Source of the DNA: Mycolicibacterium hassiacum DSM 44199
GTDB lineage: Bacteria > Actinomycetota > Actinomycetes > Mycobacteriales > Mycobacteriaceae
Length of the DNA stretch: 64,000 nt
Assembly (NCBI RefSeq): GCF_900603025.1
Contig: NZ_LR026975.1
Coordinates: 558,001 to 622,000 of the forward strand
Direction: 5' to 3'
Shown here: piece by piece, positions 56,433-64,000 of the stretch
Numbering within the stretch: the stretch's first letter is position 1
How the letters are laid out: each line of letters starts with the position of its first letter
The notes under the pieces: model-generated
Databases searched by the model: none
The model's input: the letters and a program-made list of their open reading frames with translations, nothing else
Told to the model about the DNA's origin: nothing
Position numbers and translations under genes: made by a program

Positions 56433-56496
56433 GGGTGTTGATGCTGCCAGCCGCCGCTCACCGCCGCTTGTCGGACCCCTCTGGTGTCATGCCGGT

Positions 56497-59400
56497 ATGT
56501 TCGCTCCGCACACCGATCTGACCTCCGCCGCGCTCACCCGCCCCGGGACGCGGGGGGTGGTCCGTGTGCTCGGCGGCGCGGGCACCGGCAAGACCACGCT
56601 GCTGGTGCGCGCCGCGGCCGCGCACATCGGCGCCGGGGTCGACCCGGAATCGGTTCTGCTGCTCACCGGTTCGTCGCGGCTGAGCACCGAGGCGCGTGCG
56701 GCGATCACCGCCGAGCTGCTGCGGGCCGGAGGGCGCACGGTGGTGCGGGAACCGCTGGTGCGCACCGTCCACTCGTATGCGTTCGCGGTGTTGCGGCTGG
56801 CCGCGCAGCGGCGCGGTGACCCGCCGCCGCGGTTGATCACCAGCGCCGAACTCGACGGCATCATCCGCGAACTGCTCGCCGGTGACCTCGAGGACGGCGA
56901 CCGCTCGCCGGTGGCCTGGCCGGCGGTGCTGCGGCCGGCGCTGGGTACTGCGGGTTTCGCCACCGAGCTGCGCGACCTGCTGGCCCGCTGCACCGAACGC
57001 GGGGTGGATCCGCTCGAGCTGCAGCGGATCGGCCGGGCGGAGGGCCGCCCGGAGTGGGTCGCCGCCGGACAGTTCGCCCAGGTCTACGAGCAGGTCATGC
57101 TGCTGCGCTCGGCGGTCGGGATGGCCGCGCCGCAGGCGTCGATCCCGGCGCTGGGCGCCGCCGAGCTGGTGGGGGCGGCGCTGGAGGCGTTCGCGACCGA
57201 CGACGAGCTGCTGGCCGCGGAGCGGGCCCGCATCTCGCTGCTGCTCGTCGACGACGCGCAACACCTCGATCCGCAGGCGGCCCGACTGGTGCGGGTGTTG
57301 TCGGCGGGGGCGGACCTGACCGTGCTCGCGGGTGATCCGAACCAGTCGGTGTTCGGCTACCGCGGCGCCGATCCGGCGCTGTTGCAGGGTGACGAACCGG
57401 CCATCACCCTGACCACCTCGCACCGCTGCGCCCCGGCGATCGCCGAGGCCGTCACCGCGGTCGCGCGGCGCCTGCCCGGCACCGACCCCGCTCGTCACCT
57501 CGAGAGCGCCGTCACGGCCCGGGGAACGGTGAGTGTGCGTATCGCCGCGTCCCCGCACGCCGAGGCCGCGGTGATCGCCGATGCGCTGCGGCGGGCCCAC
57601 CTCGTCGACGGAGTGCCCTGGTCACAGATGGCGGTGATCGTGCGGTCGGTGCCGCGGCTGGGGGCGGCGCTGGCGCGCGCCCTGGCCACCGCCGGGGTGC
57701 CGGTCGACCTGCCGACGCCGCCCGGGCTGCTGGCCGATCAGCCCGCGGTGCAGGCGCTGCTGACGGTGCTCGACGTCACCGCCAACGGCCTCGACGGCGA
57801 GCGGGCGCTGGCGCTGGTCACCGGTCCGATCGGGCGGGTCGACCCGGTGTCGTTGCGGCAACTGCGCCGGGCGCTGCGCCGGGCCGGCGGCAACCGGGTC
57901 GACGCGGGCGAGCGGTCCCGCGAGTTCGGCGAGTTGCTTGTCGAGGCGCTGCAACGGGAACCGGCCGGGCTCTCGCCCGAGCAGGCCCGCCCGCTGCGGC
58001 GGGTTCGCACCGTGTTGTCGGCGGCGGGGCGGGCGGCCGCCTCCGGCGCGGATCCGCGCTATGTGCTGTGGCAGGCCTGGCACCGTTCCGGGCTGCAGCG
58101 GCGCTGGTTGCAGGCCAGCGAACGGGGCGGCACCACCGGGGCGCAGGCCGATCGCGACCTCGACGCGGTGACCGCGCTGTTCGATGTCGCCGAGCAGTAT
58201 GTGACCCGCACCCCGGGCGCGACCCTGCGCGGGCTGATCGACCACGTCGCCGCGCTCGGCACCCCACCGCGGATCGAGCGCGACACCCCCGAGGCGGTCG
58301 CGGTTCTCAGCGCGCACGCCGCGCTCGGCCGGGAGTGGGAGTTCGTCGTGATCGCCGGCCTGCAGGAAGGGTTGTGGCCCAACACCGTTCCGCGCGGCGG
58401 GGTGCTGGGCACCCAGCATCTGGTCGACCTGCTCGACGGCGTGGTCACCGCCGAGGACCGCGGGGTCTCGTCCCGGGCGCCGCTGCTGGCCGAGGAGCGG
58501 CGACTGCTCATCGCCGCCATGGGCCGGGCCCGTACCCGGTTGCTGGTGACCGCCGTCGACAGCGACGGCGGCGACGAACCGCTGCTGCCGTCGCCGTTCT
58601 GCGACGAATTGGCCGCGCTGGCCACCGATCCGGAACCCGATGCGCCGGCGCCGATCCGCGCGCCGCGGGTGCTGGCACCGGCGGCGCTGGTGGGCCGGTT
58701 GCGCGCGGTGGTGTGCGCCCCGGCCGATGCCGCCCCCGACAACGTGCGTGCCTGTGCGGCAACGCAACTCGCGCGTCTGGCACGAGCGGGGGTGCCCGGG
58801 GCCGATCCCGCCGAATGGCAGGTGATGACGCCGGTGTCCACCGGTGAGCCGCTGTGGGACGGTGACCAGCAGGTGGTGACGCTGTCGCCGTCGCGGCTGC
58901 AACAACTCACCGACTGCCCGTTGCGCTGGCTGCTGGAACGCCACGGCGGCACCGATGGCCGCGATGTGCAGTCGGCGATCGGCTCGCTGGTGCACGCACT
59001 GCTGGCCGATCCGGCCAAGTCCGAGGAGCGGCTGCGGTTCGAGCTCGAAAAGCTCTGGGATGAGCTGCCGTTCGACGCGCGCTGGCATGCCGCCAACGAA
59101 CTCGAGCGGCACCGGCAGATGCTGTCGACGTTCGCGCGGTGGCGCGCCGATACGCGCCACCGGTTCACCGAGGTGGGCACCGAGGTCGACGTCGAGGGAA
59201 CCCTCGCCGAGGCGGACGGCACCGCACCGGAGGTGCGGATCCGCGGGCGGCTGGACCGGCTGGAACGCGACCCGGAGGGGCGGCTGGTGGTGGTCGACAT
59301 CAAGACCGGCAAGAATCCGGTCACCAAGGCCGAAGCGCAGCGCCACGCCCAGCTGGCCATGTATCAACTGGCCATCGCCGAGGGCCTGCTCGGACACGGC

Positions 59401-59637
59401 GATCAGCCGGGCGGCGGCAAACTCGTCTACCTCGGCAAGGTCGCCGCCGGCGGTGCCACCGAGCGGGACCAGGACCCGCTGACCCCCGAAACCCGGGAAC
59501 AGTGGCGGGAACGCATCCGCGCCGCGGCTGCGGCCACCCGCGGGCCCGAGTTCGTCGCCCGGATCAACGACGGCTGTGGGCACTGCCCGGTGCGCGGTGT
59601 GTGCCCGGCCCAGGCCAACGCCGGAGGACGGTCATGA
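56497..59637 (+). CDS. adnA: AdnA subunit of the AdnAB helicase-nuclease
   Basis: It resects double-strand breaks together with AdnB in mycobacterial recombination. The 1046 residues have an N-terminal UvrD-like motor with Walker A GGAGTGKTTLL (about 25-33), LLVDDAQHLD, GDPNQSVFGYRGADP and HAALGREWEFVVIAGLQEGL. The C-terminal RecB-like nuclease contains VVVDIKTGKNP (Asp934). Four Cys (TDCPLRW near 808, then CGHCPVRGVC at the end) make an AddB-type iron-sulfur site. It overlaps adnB by ATGA. Confidence 0.95.
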   Translation: MFAPHTDLTSAALTRPGTRGVVRVLGGAGTGKTTLLVRAAAAHIGAGVDPESVLLLTGSSRLSTEARAAITAELLRAGGRTVVREPLVRTVHSYAFAVLRLAAQRRGDPPPRLITSAELDGIIRELLAGDLEDGDRSPVAWPAVLRPALGTAGFATELRDLLARCTERGVDPLELQRIGRAEGRPEWVAAGQFAQVYEQVMLLRSAVGMAAPQASIPALGAAELVGAALEAFATDDELLAAERARISLLLVDDAQHLDPQAARLVRVLSAGADLTVLAGDPNQSVFGYRGADPALLQGDEPAITLTTSHRCAPAIAEAVTAVARRLPGTDPARHLESAVTARGTVSVRIAASPHAEAAVIADALRRAHLVDGVPWSQMAVIVRSVPRLGAALARALATAGVPVDLPTPPGLLADQPAVQALLTVLDVTANGLDGERALALVTGPIGRVDPVSLRQLRRALRRAGGNRVDAGERSREFGELLVEALQREPAGLSPEQARPLRRVRTVLSAAGRAAASGADPRYVLWQAWHRSGLQRRWLQASERGGTTGAQADRDLDAVTALFDVAEQYVTRTPGATLRGLIDHVAALGTPPRIERDTPEAVAVLSAHAALGREWEFVVIAGLQEGLWPNTVPRGGVLGTQHLVDLLDGVVTAEDRGVSSRAPLLAEERRLLIAAMGRARTRLLVTAVDSDGGDEPLLPSPFCDELAALATDPEPDAPAPIRAPRVLAPAALVGRLRAVVCAPADAAPDNVRACAATQLARLARAGVPGADPAEWQVMTPVSTGEPLWDGDQQVVTLSPSRLQQLTDCPLRWLLERHGGTDGRDVQSAIGSLVHALLADPAKSEERLRFELEKLWDELPFDARWHAANELERHRQMLSTFARWRADTRHRFTEVGTEVDVEGTLAEADGTAPEVRIRGRLDRLERDPEGRLVVVDIKTGKNPVTKAEAQRHAQLAMYQLAIAEGLLGHGDQPGGGKLVYLGKVAAGGATERDQDPLTPETREQWRERIRAAAAATRGPEFVARINDGCGHCPVRGVCPAQANAGGRS

Positions 59638-62600
59638 CCACCACGATCACGCCGCAGTACAGCCCGGCCGAACTGGCTTCGGCGCTCGGCCTTTTCACAC
59701 CCACCGACGAGCAGGCCGCGGTGATCGCCGCGCCGCCGGGGCCGTTGGTCGTCATCGCCGGCGCCGGTGCGGGCAAGACCGAGACGATGGCGGCCCGGGT
59801 GGTGTGGCTGGTCGCCAACGGTTACGCCCGCCCGGGCGAGGTGCTCGGGCTGACGTTCACCCGCAAGGCCGCCGGTCAGCTGCTGCGGCGGGTGCGCAGC
59901 CGGCTGGCCCGGTTGGCCGGTGCGGGGCTGATGGCCGCGTCACCGGGCGGTCCGGCCGAGGAACCGCCCACCATCAGCACCTACGACGCGTTCGCCGGCC
60001 GGCTGTTGCGCGAGTTCGGGTTGCTGCTGCCGGTCGAACCCGACACCCGGCTGGTGAGCCCGACCGAACGCTGGCAGCTGGCCTATCAGGTGGTGTGCGA
60101 ACACCCCGATCAGCTCGAGACCGACAAGTCCCCGGCGACGGTCACCGACATGGTGCTGCGGCTGGCCGCCCAGCTCGCCGAACACCTGGTCGACACCGAG
60201 CAGCTGCGCTTCACCCACGTCGAGCTGGAGCGGCTGGTGCACGCCCTGCCCGCCGGGCCCTATCAGCGCGACCGCGGCCCCAGCCAGTTCCTGCTCAACA
60301 TGCTGGCCACCCAGACCGAACGCGCCGAGCTGGTCCCGTTGATCGACGCGCTGCACCGGCGCATGCGCGAGCTCAAGGTGATGGACTTCGGCATGCAGAT
60401 GGCCGCCGCGGCCCGGTTGGCCGAAGCCTTCCCGCAGGTCGGCGAGCAGCTGCGCAACCGGTATCGGGTGGTGTTGCTCGACGAGTACCAGGACACCGGC
60501 CACGCCCAGCGGGTCCTGCTGTCGGCGCTGTTCGGCGGTGGGGCCGACGACGAGCTCGCGCTGACCGCGGTGGGGGATCCGATCCAGTCGATCTACGGCT
60601 GGCGCGGCGCGTCGGCCACCAACCTGCCCGCGTTCACCACCGACTTCCCGCGCTCCGACGGCCGCCCGGCGGCGGTGCTGGAGCTGCGCACCAGCTGGCG
60701 CAACCCGCCGACGACGCTGCATCTGGCCAACGCGGTGTCGGCGGAGGCGCGCCGGCGGTCGGTGTCGGTGCGCGAACTGCTGCCTCGCCCCGGTGCCGCC
60801 CCCGGCACGGTGCGGTGCGCGCTGCTGTCCGACGTGGTCGCCGAACGCGAGTGGGTGGCCGACCGGATCGCCGAGCTGTACCACGGGGCCGGGGGTGCGT
60901 CGGGCCCGGGTGGATCAGGCGGCGCGCCGACGGCGGCGGTGCTGGTGCGGCGCAACGCAGATGCCGCGCCGATGGCCCAGGCGCTCACCGCGCGGGGCGT
61001 TCCCGTCGAGGTGGTCGGTCTGGCCGGACTGCTCGGCATCCCGGAGGTCGCCGACGTGGTGGCGATGCTGCGGCTGGTCGCCGACCCCACCGCGGGCACC
61101 GCGGCGATGCGGGTGCTCACCGGTCCGCGGATGCGGCTGGGTGGCCGCGATCTCGCCGCGTTGTGGCACCGCGCGCTCGAACTCGACGATCGCACGGCGG
61201 CCTCGCCGACCGAGCGCATCGTGGCCGAGTTGGCGGCCGACGCCGACACCGCCTGCCTGGCCGACGCGATCTGCGATCCCGGACCCGCCGAGGCCTACTC
61301 CCCGCAGGGCTACCAGCGGATCACGGCGCTGGCACGCGAACTGACCACCCTGCGCGGGTACCTGTCGCATCCGCTGCCCGAGTTGGTCGCCGAGGTGCGC
61401 CGAGCCGTCGGCGTCGACACCGAGGTGCGGGCGGCGCAGCCGCTGACCGCGGGCTGGTCGGGCACCGAACACCTCGACCGGTTCGCCGACATCGTCGCCG
61501 ACTACGCCGAGCGACCCGGTGCGACGGTGTCGGGTCTGCTGGCGTATCTCGCGGCCGCCGAGGAACACGAGGACGGGCTGGCGCCCGCGGAGGTCTCGGT
61601 CTCGCAGAACCGGGTGCAGGTGCTCACCGTGCACGCGGCCAAGGGGCTGGAGTGGCAGGTGGTGGCGGTGCCGCACCTGAGCGGACGGGTGTTTCCGTCG
61701 ACCGGCATGGCGCGGACCTGGCTCAGCGACGCCGGAGAGCTGCCGCCGCTGCTGCGCGGTGACCGGGCCACCCTGTCCGAACACGGTGTGCCGGTGCTCG
61801 ACACCTCCGACGTCAACGATCGGAAAGCGTTGACCGACAAGATCAAGGCGCACAAGGACAGCCTGGAGCGGCGTCGCATCGACGAGGAACGCCGATTGTT
61901 GTATGTGGCGATCACCCGCGCCGAGGACACGCTGCTGCTGTCCGGGCACCACTGGGGTCCGAGCGGAGCCAAACCGCGCGGGCCGTCGGCGTTCCTCGAG
62001 GAGATCAAGGGCGTCATCGAACGGTCCGCGGCGGCCGGCGAGCCGTGCGGTGTCATCGACCACTGGGCGCCGGAGCCGGCCGACGGGGAACCGAATCCGT
62101 TGTGCGACAACGTGGTCGAAGCGGTCTGGCCGGCGGACCCGGCGGGGGAGCGCCGCGCGGCGGTGGATGCGGGGGCAAAGCTGGTGGCCCGGGCCGTGGC
62201 CGAACTCGGCGCCGAGGATGTGGCCGGCGACGAGCGCGGCGACTCCGCCGATGATCCCGAGGGCTGGGCGGCCGATGTCGACGCGCTGCTGGCCGAACGC
62301 GCGCGTGCCGACAAGTCGGCTCATCCCGCCCTGCCGAACCAGATCTCGGTCAGCACCCTGGTCGAACTCGGCCGTGACCCGGACGCGGTCGCGCAGCGGC
62401 TGCGTCGGCGGTTGCCGAGCCGTCCGGATCCGAACGCGTTGCTGGGCACCGCGTTCCACGACTGGGTGCAGCGGTTCTACCGCGCCGACAAGCTGTTCAA
62501 CCTCGACGATCTGCCCGGCGCGGTCGACCACGACGCGGCCGCCGACGAACTGACCGCACTGCAGGAGGCGTTCGCGGTGTCGCCGTGGGCCGCGCGCACC

Positions 62601-62993
62601 CCGATCGAGGTCGAGGTGCCGTTCGATATGGCCCTCGGCGGCCGCATCCTGCGCGGGCGGATCGACGCGGTGTTCGCCGACGACGACGGCGGCGTGACGG
62701 TGGTCGACTGGAAGACCGGCGATCCGCCCGACACCCCGGAGGGCCGCCGCCAGGCGGCCGTGCAGCTCGCGGTCTACCGGTTGGCCTGGGCGGCGCTTCA
62801 GGGCCGCCCGGTGGACGAGGTGCGCGCGGTGTTCCACTACGTGCGCAGCGGGGTGACCGTCGCGCCGGAATCCCTGCCCGACGCCGAGGAACTGGCGGCG
62901 CTGGTCGCCGACGGGCAGTGCGCCGACAGCTCCGACGTCACCGATCCCGACGCCAGCGGACCCGAGCGCATCGCACCCGAGTCCCGGGCGTGA
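59634..62993 (+). CDS. adnB: AdnB subunit of the AdnAB helicase-nuclease
   Basis: This 1119-residue protein is the main ATP-driven motor of AdnAB, with its own nuclease. UvrD motifs are Walker A AGAGAGKTETM (about 41-51), LLDEYQDTGHAQ, GDPIQSIYGWRGAS, TVHAAKGLEWQVVAVP and LLYVAITRAEDTLL. The C-terminal nuclease has LLGTAFHDWVQRFY, GRIDAVFADDDG and VVDWKTGDPPD (Asp1025 by my count). ATG 59634 overlaps the adnA stop; the longer frame upstream lies within adnA. Confidence 0.95.
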   Translation: MTTTITPQYSPAELASALGLFTPTDEQAAVIAAPPGPLVVIAGAGAGKTETMAARVVWLVANGYARPGEVLGLTFTRKAAGQLLRRVRSRLARLAGAGLMAASPGGPAEEPPTISTYDAFAGRLLREFGLLLPVEPDTRLVSPTERWQLAYQVVCEHPDQLETDKSPATVTDMVLRLAAQLAEHLVDTEQLRFTHVELERLVHALPAGPYQRDRGPSQFLLNMLATQTERAELVPLIDALHRRMRELKVMDFGMQMAAAARLAEAFPQVGEQLRNRYRVVLLDEYQDTGHAQRVLLSALFGGGADDELALTAVGDPIQSIYGWRGASATNLPAFTTDFPRSDGRPAAVLELRTSWRNPPTTLHLANAVSAEARRRSVSVRELLPRPGAAPGTVRCALLSDVVAEREWVADRIAELYHGAGGASGPGGSGGAPTAAVLVRRNADAAPMAQALTARGVPVEVVGLAGLLGIPEVADVVAMLRLVADPTAGTAAMRVLTGPRMRLGGRDLAALWHRALELDDRTAASPTERIVAELAADADTACLADAICDPGPAEAYSPQGYQRITALARELTTLRGYLSHPLPELVAEVRRAVGVDTEVRAAQPLTAGWSGTEHLDRFADIVADYAERPGATVSGLLAYLAAAEEHEDGLAPAEVSVSQNRVQVLTVHAAKGLEWQVVAVPHLSGRVFPSTGMARTWLSDAGELPPLLRGDRATLSEHGVPVLDTSDVNDRKALTDKIKAHKDSLERRRIDEERRLLYVAITRAEDTLLLSGHHWGPSGAKPRGPSAFLEEIKGVIERSAAAGEPCGVIDHWAPEPADGEPNPLCDNVVEAVWPADPAGERRAAVDAGAKLVARAVAELGAEDVAGDERGDSADDPEGWAADVDALLAERARADKSAHPALPNQISVSTLVELGRDPDAVAQRLRRRLPSRPDPNALLGTAFHDWVQRFYRADKLFNLDDLPGAVDHDAAADELTALQEAFAVSPWAARTPIEVEVPFDMALGGRILRGRIDAVFADDDGGVTVVDWKTGDPPDTPEGRRQAAVQLAVYRLAWAALQGRPVDEVRAVFHYVRSGVTVAPESLPDAEELAALVADGQCADSSDVTDPDASGPERIAPESRA

Positions 62994-63126
62994 CGGCTGA
63001 GGCCGCGTCAGTCCTCGCGGTGGATCCGCGCCGCCCGCGCCGGTTCTGCGCGCCGCGCGGTTCGGGCGCGGGAGAGGGCATGGTTACATAGTGACGTGCG
63101 CCCCCACCCAGCGGTGAAGGGTTCGG

Positions 63127-64000
63127 ATGGCTAGGGGCAGACTGCGTAGTCGGCTCCGGCGGTTCGACCAGTCGCTTGCCAACCAGCCGGTCTACGCGCT
63201 GACCGAAACGGTTCAGATCCCGGCGGATCCGATCAGCCCGACGCGGCGCATCGTCCGGCGCATCGTCTACGCGCTGCTGGCGCTGTGCGCCGCGACGCTG
63301 ATCGCCTACCTCGAGCGCGACGGCTACCGCGACGTCCAGGGCGACGATCTGTCACTGCTGGACTGCCTGTACTACGCGACGGTGTCGCTGTCGACCACCG
63401 GATACGGCGACATCACCCCGCTGACCCCGGCGGCCCGGCTCACCAACATCCTCGTCATCACCCCGCTGCGGGTCGCGTTCCTGATCGTGCTCATCGGCAC
63501 CACGGTCGAGACGCTGACCACCCAGTCGCGGCAGGCTTACCGGATCCAGCGATGGAGGAGCAGAGTGCGCAACCACATCGTGATCGTCGGCTACGGCACC
63601 AAGGGCAAGACCGCCGCGGCCGCCCTGGTCGGCGACGAAGTGGCGCCCGCCGACATCGTCGTCGTCGACGAGGATCCGGTGGCGCTGGAACGCGCCCGGG
63701 CCTCCGGACTGGTCACCGTCCGCGGCAACGGCACCAACTCCGAGGTGCTGCGCCTGGCCAGCGCCCAGCACGCCCGCGCCATCATCGTGGCGACCAACAG
63801 CGACGACAGCGCGGTGCTGGTGACGCTCACCGCGCGGGAGATCGCCCCGAACGCCAAGATCATCGCCGCGGTACGCGAGACCGACAACCAGCATCTGCTC
63901 AAGCAGTCCGGCGCCGATTCGACGGTGCTGACCGCCGAGACAGCCGGCCGGCTGCTGGGGTTGGCGGTGCAGACCCCGACGGTCGTGGAGATGATGGAGG
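63127..64000 (+). CDS. Potassium channel with RCK domain, partial (Rv3200c-type)
   Basis: This is the first 291 residues of a two-TM K+ channel protein. TM1 is at about 42-60 (ALLALCAATLIAYL), the pore helix leads to the selectivity filter TTGYGD (90-95), and TM2 is at about 108-128. A cytosolic RCK/TrkA-N domain follows with VIVGYGTKGKTAAAALVGDE and VVVDEDPVALERARASG. The frame is open at the window end. ATG 63127 has AAGGG upstream. It follows adnB by 133 bases. Confidence 0.92.
   Translation, partial: MARGRLRSRLRRFDQSLANQPVYALTETVQIPADPISPTRRIVRRIVYALLALCAATLIAYLERDGYRDVQGDDLSLLDCLYYATVSLSTTGYGDITPLTPAARLTNILVITPLRVAFLIVLIGTTVETLTTQSRQAYRIQRWRSRVRNHIVIVGYGTKGKTAAAALVGDEVAPADIVVVDEDPVALERARASGLVTVRGNGTNSEVLRLASAQHARAIIVATNSDDSAVLVTLTAREIAPNAKIIAAVRETDNQHLLKQSGADSTVLTAETAGRLLGLAVQTPTVVEMME

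Overview
The window is high-GC actinobacterial DNA from a non-tuberculous Mycobacterium (Mycolicibacterium-type). From about 9.1 kb to the right end, the genes follow the order of the M. tuberculosis block Rv3247c to Rv3200c, in opposite chromosomal orientation (order recalled, not searched). It contains tmk, mtrA-mtrB-lpqB, comF-like, hpf, secA1, tgs3, desA3 with its reductase, rsgA, aroA, SRAP, sigH-rshA, pdtaS, whiB1, entC, gpm2, rhlE, moeZ, lipV, adnA-adnB and a K+ channel.

Region 1 (1-8.6 kb) is an accessory island. An IS21-family element (50-2698) sits inside the transposase gene of an IS3-family element and is flanked by a 5-bp target duplication (ACGCG). The IS3 element in turn truncates the end of a decayed type VII secretion toxin locus. 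That locus, read on the minus strand, has two WXG100 genes, a CpnT-like toxin gene broken by several small frameshifts, and an overlapping downstream gene that may have encoded immunity. The toxin tip (about 4.2-4.75 kb) is visibly more AT-rich than its surroundings.

Region 2 (9.1-19.5 kb) is housekeeping: nucleotide metabolism (tmk), the MtrAB-LpqB envelope and division signalling operon, ribosome hibernation (hpf) and SecA1 export. Region 3 (19.5-34 kb) is lipid and envelope metabolism: Tgs3-like acyltransferase, BCCT transporter, the DesA3 desaturase with its electron donor under shared operator-like repeats, a MarR/MFS pair, then rsgA-aroA divergent from SRAP, and a three-gene oxygenase/membrane protein cassette. 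Region 4 (34-41.5 kb) holds a methyltransferase, thioesterase, SDR and YbaK, then the redox-stress sigma factor operon sigH-rshA with a clear SigH-type promoter and two possible sigH starts, a 27-residue bL37 ribosomal protein gene, TB7.3, pdtaS and whiB1 with a CRP-like site. Region 5 (41.4-64 kb) holds a lipid kinase, the entC/gpm2/GNAT operon, a ParA-like ATPase, rhlE, moeZ, an alkyltransferase-like protein with lipV, the AdnAB recombination helicase-nuclease and the start of a potassium channel cut by the window edge.

The core genes are intact open frames, while nearly every gene in the first 7.4 kb carries an indel or insertion. This suggests the damage there is biological decay rather than poor sequence, but reads were not available. 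No tRNA, rRNA or CRISPR array was recognised.
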